Origin: Methanobrevibacter sp.
Lineage (GTDB): Archaea > Methanobacteriota > Methanobacteria > Methanobacteriales > Methanobacteriaceae
DNA: 45,582 nucleotides
Reading direction: 5' to 3'
Assembly: GCA_022775905.1 (NCBI GenBank)
Contig: JALFJX010000013.1
Span: 1 to 45,582 of the forward strand
Shown here: in pieces, positions 17,422 to 27,368 of the stretch
How positions within the stretch are numbered: the stretch's first letter is position 1
Layout of the letters: each line of letters opens with the position of its first letter
Notes under the pieces: model-generated
Seen by the model: the letters and a program-made list of their open reading frames with translations, nothing else
What the model was told of the DNA's origin: nothing
The model's database searches: none
Program-made: the position numbers and the translations under genes

Positions 17422-17432
17422 AATTAAAAAAA

Positions 17433-17452
17433 TAGAGATTATTTAATCTCTA
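17433..17452. terminator. Bidirectional hairpin between uppP and the cobT-like gene
   Basis: A perfect 9-bp stem TAGAGATTA/TAATCTCTA with a 2-base minimal loop. T-rich tracts follow on both strands. The minus-strand TAA stop of the cobT-like gene (17443-17445) is in the loop and arm. Confidence 0.7.
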
Positions 17453-18507
17453 CATACTTTTTCTATTTTTTCTCTTAATTCTTCAACAGAACTTCCTAAA
17501 ACAAGTGCTGTAAACATCATTCCTCCAGCTCCTGCTCCTTCTTTAACAAATCCTGTTAAATAATTTTTTAATCCTTCATGATTTGAATCTTCAAATCTAG
17601 GATCCACTACATTGACAGTAATGTTGTCATCGATTTGTTCTAAAATTCCAAATAAATCTGCAGTTTCATCCCCTGCAACGAATACTGTAGTAGCTAAGTT
17701 AATTCTTGAGAAATCAAAGTTTGGCTGGATTGATTTTATCACAGCGCAAGTTGCTGCCATCTGTGTTCCACCAGCTAAAATGATTGGGATATTTGAACCT
17801 AATACGATTCCTGCAATTCCTGCAATTGTTGGATCTCCTACCGCTGCAATAGCCTGCACTGCATCAGCTTCACCAGGAGTTATTCCAGCATTTTTCAATC
17901 CTTCATCAACAGTTTTTGATTTTAAGTCATGAGGGTTAAAAGGCATACTTCCACTAACTTTTTCATTAGCTTCATAACCTAAAGCCTTTAAGACTCCAAG
18001 TGCTGTTGTTGTTCCTGCAGCAATACTTTCACCAATAATGAGCATATCATGTCTGTTGGATAATTCTGCACCTAACTCTTTACCATTTTCAATAATTTCT
18101 AAAGGATTTAAAATACCTTTTCCAGTTCTTATGTCTCTTCCATAATCTTGCCCAAGGCTATGGTATTTTACATCAGGTTTGACTTTGGAACCCGCATCAA
18201 TAATAGTAAATGGGATATTTGAAAGTTGAAGTGCTGCTTTTGTAAGTCTTGCGGGAGTTGGAGCTGCTGCACCATCAACAACTGTTTCTGCTGCTGTTTC
18301 TGTACAACGAACTTCTCCTAAAATTAAAAATTCCGCATCTGCAGCAGGAGTGAATATTGTTAATTCGGGTGTTGCTCCTGCTCCTGAAATGTTTGGAATC
18401 AAGGAGGTATCAGTTGTTCCGATTGTAAGTAAAAATACTGATTCATCAGCTTCCTGTAATTTTTCTATTAATTCAGTTGATCCATAAGTTGTTATTCCAT
18501 CAATCAT
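17443..18507 (-). CDS. cobT: CobT-like nicotinate-nucleotide phosphoribosyltransferase, archaeal family
   Basis: 354 residues from ATG 18507, which is preceded by GGTG (18513-18516). The in-frame GTG at 18514-18516 overlaps that RBS and is less likely to be the start. It belongs to the archaeal CobT-like family: 'GAGATPELTIFTPAADAE', 'DAGSKVKPDVKYHSLGQDYG' and 'GESIAAGTTTALGVLKALGY' resemble the phosphoribosyltransferase fold, with 'VGDPTIAGIAGIVLGSNIPI' and 'ILAGGTQMAATCAVIK'. CobT activates the lower-ligand base of cobamides; methanogens use 5-hydroxybenzimidazole. The first codons overlap the end of the upstream unknown gene, implying translational coupling. Biochemical identity in archaea is less certain than the fold. 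Confidence 0.85.
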   Translation of the reverse strand: MIDGITTYGSTELIEKLQEADESVFLLTIGTTDTSLIPNISGAGATPELTIFTPAADAEFLILGEVRCTETAAETVVDGAAAPTPARLTKAALQLSNIPFTIIDAGSKVKPDVKYHSLGQDYGRDIRTGKGILNPLEIIENGKELGAELSNRHDMLIIGESIAAGTTTALGVLKALGYEANEKVSGSMPFNPHDLKSKTVDEGLKNAGITPGEADAVQAIAAVGDPTIAGIAGIVLGSNIPIILAGGTQMAATCAVIKSIQPNFDFSRINLATTVFVAGDETADLFGILEQIDDNITVNVVDPRFEDSNHEGLKNYLTGFVKEGAGAGGMMFTALVLGSSVEELREKIEKVCRD

Positions 18508-19003
18508 CTTTTTCACCTAATTTTTTCAACTGTTCTAAAATTAATTTATTTTGATTAATGATTTTCTTGTTTTGGAGCATGATTTTCTTTAACATTTCCA
18601 TTTCTGGCAATTCATCATCATTTAAGAATTGTTTTCCATCTCTTGCTCTTGGTGGAATTTTAATTTGATCTCTTGGAGGGAGTGAAGTCTTTTCTGATGC
18701 TTTTGGGGGTATAACTCCTCTGGATGCACTATCCTCATTTGATATGTAATCAACATATCTGTGGGTTACCTTGTTTTTTCCTCTCTCGTCAAGTAATTCC
18801 ATTAATCTGTCATCTACTTCTTTAACACCATGAAGTTGTTCTTGTTCTACCTCGTGCAATAATCTTTTTTGAATGTTATAAGCATTATAAAGTGGAATTC
18901 CACGGGTTTCACACTCGTTTTTAAACATATCACTGATGTTAATATCTCCGGTTAATTTTTTAACTCTTTTCTGTTCTGGAGTATTAGCGCTATAAAATCC
19001 CAT
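18500..19003 (-). CDS. Conserved-looking hypothetical protein with C-terminal leucine-zipper-like helix
   Basis: 167 residues, not recognised. The N-terminal ~95 residues are charged and probably helical ('NTPEQKRVKKLTGDINISDM', 'YNIQKRLLHEVEQEQLHG', 'DDRLMELLDERG'). A linker ~95-130 is Pro/Arg/Lys-rich ('PPRDQIKIPPRARDGK'). Residues ~133-163 are a short coiled coil ('EMEMLKKIMLQNKKIINQNK'). There are no cysteines except one, no signal peptide and no membrane segment. It overlaps the start of the cobT-like gene by eight bases and is the promoter-proximal gene of that pair. It is divergent from kae1-bud32, with ~90 bases of shared promoter region. Confidence 0.7.
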   Translation of the reverse strand: MGFYSANTPEQKRVKKLTGDINISDMFKNECETRGIPLYNAYNIQKRLLHEVEQEQLHGVKEVDDRLMELLDERGKNKVTHRYVDYISNEDSASRGVIPPKASEKTSLPPRDQIKIPPRARDGKQFLNDDELPEMEMLKKIMLQNKKIINQNKLILEQLKKLGEKDD

Positions 19004-20683
<1,680 letters not shown>

Positions 20684-20728
20684 TTTTTAGGATTAACTAT
20701 ATAAAAAAATTAAATCATATTTAAAACT

Positions 20729-21280
20729 ATGATAACATTTATAACTGGGAATGAACATAAAGTTAAAGAAGCAGAGAATATTTTCAAAGATTATGACATT
20801 AACTTAGAGCATATTGATTTAGGTTATGAAGAACCTCAAGGAACTCTTGAGGAAGTAGCTATATCAGGCGCAAAATATGCTTGTCGTAAACTTGATAAAC
20901 CTGTGATTGTTGAAGATGCTGGTTTATTCATTAAAGCTTTAAAAGGATTCCCTGGAACATATTCACATTATGTTCAAGATACTTTGGGAAATCAAGGAAT
21001 TTTAAAGTTATTAGCAGATACTGATGACCGTTATGCCGAATTCAGGTCAGTTATTGGGTACTGTGCCCCCAATTCTGAGCCCAAGATCTTTTTAGGCAAG
21101 GTGTCAGGAGAAATCGCAGTTGAAGAAAAAGGAGATTTAGGATTCGCTTTTGATCCAATTTTTTATGTTCCAAGTCTTGGTAAGACATTTGGTGAACTCA
21201 CAACTGATGAAAAAAACCAATTTTCACATAGAAAAAATTCTTTAGAACAATTTATTAAATGGTATTCTAGTCAAGAATAG
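20729..21280 (+). CDS. rdgB: XTP/dITP diphosphatase (RdgB/HAM1 family)
   Basis: 183 residues. It hydrolyses non-canonical purine triphosphates (XTP, dITP, ITP) to monophosphates, cleaning the nucleotide pool. The family motif at the N-terminus is '[18 protein letters not shown]'. Others are '[20 protein letters not shown]' with the metal-binding Glu/Asp, '[14 protein letters not shown]' and '[11 protein letters not shown]' with the conserved SHR. Length is as usual. It lies between kae1-bud32 and rpsO on the same strand; the 68-base gap before rpsO leaves room for a separate rpsO promoter. Confidence 0.95.
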   Translation: MITFITGNEHKVKEAENIFKDYDINLEHIDLGYEEPQGTLEEVAISGAKYACRKLDKPVIVEDAGLFIKALKGFPGTYSHYVQDTLGNQGILKLLADTDDRYAEFRSVIGYCAPNSEPKIFLGKVSGEIAVEEKGDLGFAFDPIFYVPSLGKTFGELTTDEKNQFSHRKNSLEQFIKWYSSQE

Positions 21281-21348
21281 CTTTGATTTTCTAAAAATTT
21301 TAAACTTATACTTATTGGGCTTATTTAAAAATATTAAGAGGTAATATT

Positions 21349-21747
21349 ATGGCAAGACCAGAATGGGTAACTTATAGTGATGAAGAAATTGAAGAAATGA
21401 TTTTAAAATTTAACAAAGAAGGTAAAAGTACTTCTGAAATCGGTATTGTATTAAGAGACCAATACGGAATTCCATCTGTAAAAGATGTTACTGGTGAAAG
21501 AATCACCCAAATCTTAAAAAGAAACGATCAATCTGGAAAATACCCAGAAGACTTATTAAATTTAATCAGAAGGGCTGTTAACATCAGAGACCACTTAGCT
21601 GAAAATCCTAAAGATTTACACTCTAAAAGAGGTTTAACTATCATCGAATCTAGAATTAGAAGATTAGCATCTTACTACGTAAGTGAAGGTGCATTACCTG
21701 AAGGATGGAGATATAATCCAAAAGAAGCAGCACTCCTTGTTAAATAG
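21349..21747 (+). CDS. rpsO: Small ribosomal subunit protein uS15
   Basis: 132 residues; the archaeal/eukaryotic form with an N-terminal extension ('[20 protein letters not shown]') preceding the core helix bundle ('[20 protein letters not shown]', '[16 protein letters not shown]'). It binds 16S rRNA in the central domain. RBS GAGGT is placed at 21339-21343. Codon use is biased as for highly expressed genes. The 3' end overlaps the probable start of the recJ-like gene by about 11 bases. Confidence 0.97.
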   Translation: MARPEWVTYSDEEIEEMILKFNKEGKSTSEIGIVLRDQYGIPSVKDVTGERITQILKRNDQSGKYPEDLLNLIRRAVNIRDHLAENPKDLHSKRGLTIIESRIRRLASYYVSEGALPEGWRYNPKEAALLVK

Positions 21748-23071
21748 GGCTAGTGAAGCAACTGATGTGCTTAAGGAGCACATCGAAAAGGACAGCGTTA
21801 TAAGAATTATTTCTCATAACGATGCTGATGGAATATCCTCTGCAGCAGTATTAGCGAATGCTCTTGCTGAAGAGGATGTTCAATTCCACACTACAATTAT
21901 TCCTCGTCTTAAAGAGGATATTGTAAATCAGTTAAGGCATGAAAAATATGATTTATTCATATTTTCAGACATGGGAAGTCCATTTATTAAAGAATTCAAT
22001 ACATACAAACATGATGTTATTGTTGCAGACCACCACCAAGTAAATGACATTGAATCAGAAAGTAATGTTGTTCACTTAAATCCTCATTTATTCGGAATAG
22101 ATGGAAGTAAGGATTTATGTGGTGCAGGTTCAAGTTATTTAACCATTCGTGAACTTGACAAAAAACATTTGGCTTATTTTGCTTTAGTTGGTGCATTTGG
22201 TGATATGCAAGGACAAGATGGATTTACTGGTGTAAATAAACTTATTGTTAATGATGCTCTTGAAAGTGGAACTTTGGAAATTCATGAAGGATTGAAAATT
22301 GTTTCCAAAGCATCTGAACCGATTTTTAAATCTTTAGCTTATACTTTTTCACCGCCTCTTCCTAAAATAAGTGGGGATGTTGATGGTGCTCGTGAATTTT
22401 TAGAACGTATGAATTTATCTTATGGAATCAAATTCACTGATTTGGAAGATGAAGAGAAAGATTTGTTAAAAGACGCTCTTATGTCTATTAATCCAGATAT
22501 TTTTGGAGATTGTTATACAGTTCCAAAAGAAGTGCCGTTATTGCGTGACTTGGAAGAATATTCATATATTCTTGATGCATGCGGTAAAAACAAAAAACAG
22601 GGTCTCGGTTTAAGTATTGCACTTGGTGAACGTGATCAAGCGCTTGATGCTGCTTTGAAATTACAACGCCAATACCGTGACCAAATAGTTAAAGGCCTTG
22701 AATGGATTAAAAAACAGGGTGCTGAACAACTTAACAGTATTCAATATTTATATTCTGAAGATAAAGTATTGAAATCTGTAATGGGTACTATTGCAAGTAT
22801 TGGTTTATCAGTTGAATTATTAGATGATTCAAAACCGGTAATTGGTCTTTCTAGACTTCATAAGGACATTAAAATCTCTGGTAGAACCACTCGTGATATG
22901 GTTGCAAAAGGAGTTAACTTAGGTAAAGCATTACAAGACTCTTCAAACAACTTTGGTGGTACGGGAGGAGGTCATGACATCGCAGCAGGTGCTATGATAC
23001 CTTATGAATTTAAAGACAATTTCCTACACTTAGTTGATGAAATGGTTGAATATCAATTAACTAATGATTAA
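21737..23071 (+). CDS. recJ: RecJ-like / GAN-type DHH-family single-stranded DNA exonuclease
   Basis: About 444 residues from TTG 21737. In-frame GTG 21683 would place a longer N-terminus inside rpsO and is less likely. Phosphoesterase motifs are in order: I '[18 protein letters not shown]', II 'LFIFSDMGS', III 'VIVADHHQ', with the DHHA1 motif '[16 protein letters not shown]' near the C-terminus. Archaeal RecJ homologues include GAN, which partners GINS at the replisome, and nucleases acting on DNA or RNA; which one this is cannot be told here. Overlap with rpsO and with the next gene (23073) suggests an operon of unrelated housekeeping genes. Confidence 0.9.
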   Translation: MLNRASEATDVLKEHIEKDSVIRIISHNDADGISSAAVLANALAEEDVQFHTTIIPRLKEDIVNQLRHEKYDLFIFSDMGSPFIKEFNTYKHDVIVADHHQVNDIESESNVVHLNPHLFGIDGSKDLCGAGSSYLTIRELDKKHLAYFALVGAFGDMQGQDGFTGVNKLIVNDALESGTLEIHEGLKIVSKASEPIFKSLAYTFSPPLPKISGDVDGAREFLERMNLSYGIKFTDLEDEEKDLLKDALMSINPDIFGDCYTVPKEVPLLRDLEEYSYILDACGKNKKQGLGLSIALGERDQALDAALKLQRQYRDQIVKGLEWIKKQGAEQLNSIQYLYSEDKVLKSVMGTIASIGLSVELLDDSKPVIGLSRLHKDIKISGRTTRDMVAKGVNLGKALQDSSNNFGGTGGGHDIAAGAMIPYEFKDNFLHLVDEMVEYQLTND

Positions 23072-23072
23072 T

Positions 23073-24260
23073 ATGTTTTTAACAAAAAAAGAAGAACAAA
23101 TGTGTGATGGGGAGTTCGGAGAAACTATTAGAAAAAGTATGGATATCTTAGTTGCTTTAGGAGATATCTATGGTGCTTCTAAATTGGTTGACATTACTTC
23201 TGCACAAGTATCTGGTGTTTCATATAAAACTATTGGGGATGCTGGTTTAGAATATCTTGAAGATTTAGCTCGTGATGGATCAGGTAAAGCTACTATTAAT
23301 GCTTCTTTAAACCCACCTGGAACTGATTTGGATAATTGGAAAGAGTTAGGTTTTCCTGAAGAATTTGCAATTAAGCAAAATCAAATTGTAGATGCTTATG
23401 CAAATCTTGGGATTTACAAAACATGTACTTGTACACCATATCTGGTTGGTAATGTTCCAAGGTTTGGAGACCATGTGTCTTGGTCTGAATCATCTGCTGT
23501 AGCATTTGTTAACTCTGTTATTGGTGCTAGAACCAATCGTGAAGGTGGACCAGCAGCATTAGCAGCAGCTATTGTTGGTAAAACTCCGTTATACGGATTC
23601 CACTTGGAACAAAATAGGAAAGCTAATTTAATTGTTAATGTTGATTGTGAAATCAGTGGTGCTGATGTTGGTGCATTAGGTTACATAGTCGGTAAATTTG
23701 TCGGTGGAGGTGTTCCTTACTTTAATTTAAAAAACACTCCAGACAATAATGACTTGAAAACTTTGGGAGCAGCACTTGCTTCTTCAGGTTCCGTTGCACT
23801 TTATCATGTGGAAGGCGTAACTCCAGAACATAAAAATGCTGGAAAAGATGATGTTGAAGACATCATGTTCGTTTCTAGAGATCAAATAAATGAAACTCGC
23901 CAAAAGTTATCAACTACTGATAAGGAACCAGATTTAATTTGTCTTGGATGTCCTCATGCATCACTTGATGAAATTAAACAAGTAGCAGATATTGTCCAAG
24001 GAAAAACTATTAAAAACAAATTATGGATTTGTACATCCGTAAGTGTAAAGGCAACCGCTGATAGAATGGGTTATACCAAAATTATAGAACAAGCAGGTGG
24101 AAACGTTGTATGTGATACCTGTATGGTTGTAGCTCCTATTGAAGATATGGGCTTTGAAGTAATAGGTGTAAACTCAGCAAAAGCAGCAAACTATGTTCCA
24201 TCTATGGGTGGACTTGACGTTGTCTATAATGATGTGGAAAATTTAATTCAGTTTGAATAA
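23073..24260 (+). CDS. Aconitase-X large subunit, probable phosphomevalonate dehydratase large subunit
   Basis: 395 residues from ATG 23073 ('[16 protein letters not shown]', the usual family start); ATG 23064 overlaps the recJ stop. It is an AcnX-type protein. Conserved features are '[20 protein letters not shown]', '[12 protein letters not shown]', '[17 protein letters not shown]', '[20 protein letters not shown]', 'CLGCPHAS' and '[12 protein letters not shown]'; the Cys in the last segments are the likely [4Fe-4S] ligands. In archaea this subunit with a small partner makes trans-anhydromevalonate 5-phosphate in the modified mevalonate pathway for isoprenoid lipids. The small subunit is not adjacent. 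A cis-3-hydroxyproline dehydratase role, known for bacterial AcnX, is less likely in this host. Confidence 0.88.
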   Translation: MFLTKKEEQMCDGEFGETIRKSMDILVALGDIYGASKLVDITSAQVSGVSYKTIGDAGLEYLEDLARDGSGKATINASLNPPGTDLDNWKELGFPEEFAIKQNQIVDAYANLGIYKTCTCTPYLVGNVPRFGDHVSWSESSAVAFVNSVIGARTNREGGPAALAAAIVGKTPLYGFHLEQNRKANLIVNVDCEISGADVGALGYIVGKFVGGGVPYFNLKNTPDNNDLKTLGAALASSGSVALYHVEGVTPEHKNAGKDDVEDIMFVSRDQINETRQKLSTTDKEPDLICLGCPHASLDEIKQVADIVQGKTIKNKLWICTSVSVKATADRMGYTKIIEQAGGNVVCDTCMVVAPIEDMGFEVIGVNSAKAANYVPSMGGLDVVYNDVENLIQFE

Positions 24261-24348
24261 ATTTTCTAATTTTTACTTTTTTTAAAAAATCTTAATATTA
24301 ATAAGATTCAAATATTATACTAATAGAAATTATAAGGAAGACTTTTTT

Positions 24349-25734
24349 ATGAATTATTTAGTTGTTGGTGCTGGAAATGCTAGTAGGCCTGTTGCAAGAT
24401 TATTAAACCATTTAGGTCATAGTGTTGTTGTAACAGATTTAAAAGACATTTCTGAATTTAAAATAGAGTTTCAAAGAAGCTTAATCGAAATGGGAAAAGA
24501 AGGAGTAACTTTAGACATGGCGAATAAAGACCCTTCAGTTGATGGGTTTGATGCTGTTTATATGCCACCTACTTTACCGAAAACCGCTCCAATTGCTCAA
24601 AAAATTGCGGAGTCTGACTTAAAAATTTTAACTAATGAAGAATTCTCTAAAATGGTAAATGATTTAATTCCTGTTGATATTATTGGAATTACTGGAACCA
24701 TGGGAAAGACCACTACTACTTTTATTACAACTAGCTTGTTCAAACAGGCAGGATATAAGGTTTGGTCATGTTCTTCTCTTGTAAATAACTTGGTTTCAGA
24801 AGCAATCATTGATGGAATCGTTAAAGGAAAAGTCAATGAGTGTGATATAGCTATTTTTGAGCTTCCTCATGGTACTATTGGACTTTTAAATAAACTGGAT
24901 ATTAAGATAGGTCTCTTAACTAATATTGCAGAAGACCATTTATCTGAATTTGGAGGATCCCTTGAGAAATATCAACAACGTAAACTTGTATTGCAGGCTA
25001 TGAGTGAAACTTTTGTATCAAACAATTCATGCCGTGATATAATTGAATCAGTTCGTGATGATGCGTTATTCTATGCATTGGATGAAGATGTTGACTTTAA
25101 AGGTACTGTGGGAGACAAATCATTAACCATTTCATATGAAGATAATGAATTTACAACACCATTCAATATGATGAGTTATTTCTTTGAAAACTCTGTTGCG
25201 GCATCTGCTGTTGCATTAACTTATGGTGTTAGTGAAAAAGATATTATTGATGCTTTAACTGTATTTAAAGGATTGCCTGCACATATGGAAGATGTAGGTG
25301 ATTATAATGGAAGAAAAGTTATCCTTGATTCTGCATTCTTATATGATGGAATGAAAATAACATTGGATTACTTTAAAGATGAAAGTGTCGTATTGTTCTT
25401 GGATCATTTTGATACGTTATCCGTAAGGGATAAGGCGGAAGTTGGTGAACTTGTAAGTGGCTATGATCTTAAAGTGGTTATAGCTAGTGGATTCAATGAA
25501 GTTACACAATGTGTTGAAATGGAAGCTGCACATGAAATCTTGGATGCTATAACAAATCCTAAAATTGAAAAAGTGGCTGTTGAAACAATAGAAAAAGCGG
25601 CTGAATTGACTTTCAAATACTCCGAACCTGGAGATATTATTTTACATATGGGGCCGCTTATAGCATATGATAGATTAACTACTGTTGAAAAAATTACTAA
25701 AGGACTTGAGATAGGAAGTAAAAAATATGAATAA
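24349..25734 (+). CDS. Mur ligase family protein, probable pseudomurein peptide ligase (pMurC-like)
   Basis: 461 residues. It has the three-domain Mur ligase layout: an N-terminal Rossmann-like UDP-substrate domain ('MNYLVVGAGNASRPVARLL'), a central ATPase with P-loop 'GITGTMGKTTTT' (GTMGKTTTT at residues 116-124) and 'LLTNIAEDHLSEFGG', and a C-terminal ligase domain ('GLPAHMEDVGDYNGRKVILD', where the usual Mur 'DYAHxP' is replaced by 'DSAFLY'). In Methanobacteriales such ligases build the peptide stem of pseudomurein. It overlaps the next Mur ligase by eight bases, so the two are translationally coupled. The exact amino acid added cannot be assigned. RBS AAGGAAG lies upstream of ATG 24349. 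Confidence 0.85.
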   Translation: MNYLVVGAGNASRPVARLLNHLGHSVVVTDLKDISEFKIEFQRSLIEMGKEGVTLDMANKDPSVDGFDAVYMPPTLPKTAPIAQKIAESDLKILTNEEFSKMVNDLIPVDIIGITGTMGKTTTTFITTSLFKQAGYKVWSCSSLVNNLVSEAIIDGIVKGKVNECDIAIFELPHGTIGLLNKLDIKIGLLTNIAEDHLSEFGGSLEKYQQRKLVLQAMSETFVSNNSCRDIIESVRDDALFYALDEDVDFKGTVGDKSLTISYEDNEFTTPFNMMSYFFENSVAASAVALTYGVSEKDIIDALTVFKGLPAHMEDVGDYNGRKVILDSAFLYDGMKITLDYFKDESVVLFLDHFDTLSVRDKAEVGELVSGYDLKVVIASGFNEVTQCVEMEAAHEILDAITNPKIEKVAVETIEKAAELTFKYSEPGDIILHMGPLIAYDRLTTVEKITKGLEIGSKKYE

Positions 25735-27238
25735 AGATAAAACCTTCGGAGTTATTGGTGTTTGTGGAGCAAACGGAAATTTAATAGCAAGAATCCTAAA
25801 ACAAAGAGGATTTAATGTTATTGGAACAGATTTATCTTCAAAGGAAGATTGTCGGTTTGCTAAAGCATTAGAAGGTTATGATATTGAAGTATTTTATGGA
25901 GAGACTCCAGAAGAGTTTTTTGAAAAAGCAGATTATATAGTTCCTCCAGCAAGTCTATCTAAAGATTCTAATTTGTTTAAACAAATAGGTGATAAGCCTA
26001 TTTTCGAATTATATGATGTAATTGAAAAAATTCAACCTGAAAAGCCAGTATTCGGAATAACAGGTACAAATGGTAAAACAACTACCACTACTTTACTTAA
26101 AAAAATCGCTTATGACAATGGAATCAAACCATGTGAGCATGATTTGGAAGGTATGCAAGGTAATGCGGAATTCATTCCAATCCTTCAATCAAGATTGGAT
26201 GGGGAGGTAGGTATTCTTGAAGTTGGAACCTTCGGTATTGAAGGTACTATTGGCAGAATTGTTAGAAATACTGGAATGTCTGGTGGGTTGATTACAAATA
26301 TTACTCCTGATCATTTAAATGACCTTGGAAGTTTCATGGATTATGCAAGAGTCAAAGCAGAATTCATATCTGAAATAGGAAATGGTCAATTAATTGTTAA
26401 TGGACAAGACCCAACAATTATGGGATTATTAAGAGACATGGATTTCAAAGGAGATGTAATTACATTTGGTGTTGATGAACTTCCTGAATCTGTTGGAATG
26501 AAGGAATGTGTCTGTGGTAATGAAATTGCAGTTAAGGAAATAATCTCTGGTTGTGGATACTACTTCTGTAAATGCGGTCTTACAACTCCTCAAGTTGATT
26601 ATATTGCAACAAATATTGATTTAAAAAATAGAACATTTGATTTGCATACTCCTGATGAAAAATTAACAGTTAAAATGGGTATTGATGGACTTCACAATGT
26701 ATACAATTTAACTGGAGTTATTATTGCAGCTCATAAATTCTTGGATTTACCGTATGATAAAATCTTACCTACTATTGCTAGTTTTTCTGGTGTAAGTGGA
26801 AGAATGGAAGAGATTGCAAATGTTGAAGGTAAAGATATTTATGTTGACTATGCTCACAATCCTGCAGGTGTTGAAACCGTATTAAAAGAATTCAAAAAGT
26901 TATTTGGTGATTTCACAACTGTAATTACAGTTTCATCCGAATCAGGATATGTTGGAGATAGTGCAATATTCGATAGTGTTTTAAAATTCTCAAAATTCAT
27001 TGTTCCTGCATCTGTTGCATCACAAAAAATAGCTATGGAAAAATTGAAGGAAACTCCTGAATTGAATAGCAGAGTATTTTTAAACCATGTTGATGACTTT
27101 AAAAAAGTTGGAACTCTTGGAGCTTCTGAAGAAGAGGTTAAAGAGGGTTTAAGAAAAGCTTTAAACTTGGATTGTGAAATGGTAATAGCTATTGGTGAAG
27201 CTGCTACCAAATTCAAAAACGTTGTTTTTGAATTATAA
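25727..27238 (+). CDS. Mur ligase family protein, probable pseudomurein peptide ligase (pMurE-like)
   Basis: 503 residues with the complete Mur ligase signature. The P-loop is GTNGKTTT at 113-120, followed by 'ITNITPDHLNDLGSF', 'HNVYNLTGVIIAA', 'FSGVSGRMEEI' and 'IYVDYAHNPAGVETVL' (the canonical DYAHNP). Unlike standard MurE it has a cysteine cluster at residues 261-283 (CVC, C276, CKC), suggesting a zinc knuckle within the central domain, somewhat like that of bacterial MurT. Known pseudomurein ligases of methanogens are homologous to MurE/F. It starts inside the end of the preceding ligase (25727 vs 25734), so the products are likely made in equal amounts and may act consecutively. Confidence 0.87.
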   Translation: MNKDKTFGVIGVCGANGNLIARILKQRGFNVIGTDLSSKEDCRFAKALEGYDIEVFYGETPEEFFEKADYIVPPASLSKDSNLFKQIGDKPIFELYDVIEKIQPEKPVFGITGTNGKTTTTTLLKKIAYDNGIKPCEHDLEGMQGNAEFIPILQSRLDGEVGILEVGTFGIEGTIGRIVRNTGMSGGLITNITPDHLNDLGSFMDYARVKAEFISEIGNGQLIVNGQDPTIMGLLRDMDFKGDVITFGVDELPESVGMKECVCGNEIAVKEIISGCGYYFCKCGLTTPQVDYIATNIDLKNRTFDLHTPDEKLTVKMGIDGLHNVYNLTGVIIAAHKFLDLPYDKILPTIASFSGVSGRMEEIANVEGKDIYVDYAHNPAGVETVLKEFKKLFGDFTTVITVSSESGYVGDSAIFDSVLKFSKFIVPASVASQKIAMEKLKETPELNSRVFLNHVDDFKKVGTLGASEEEVKEGLRKALNLDCEMVIAIGEAATKFKNVVFEL

Positions 27239-27252
27239 TTTTCTCTTTTTTT

Positions 27253-27308
27253 GAGTATTACTTTTCAAATGCTCTCACTAAACATTTTATAAATATCAAA
27301 AAGTAATA
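27253..27308 (+). promoter_or_regulatory. Possible operator: 10-bp inverted repeat around TATA-like element upstream of hef
   Basis: TATTACTTTT (27256-27265) and its exact complement AAAAGTAATA (27299-27308) flank TTTATAAATA (27286-27295), with arm centres 43 bases apart. The left arm also contains AGTATTACT (27254-27262), the reverse complement of the motif repeated upstream of 8932. Confidence 0.35.
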
Positions 27309-27368
27309 TGATAATAATTAAGGGTTAGGTATAAATTCTTTTACAATTATTAGATTATGGGTTTAATT

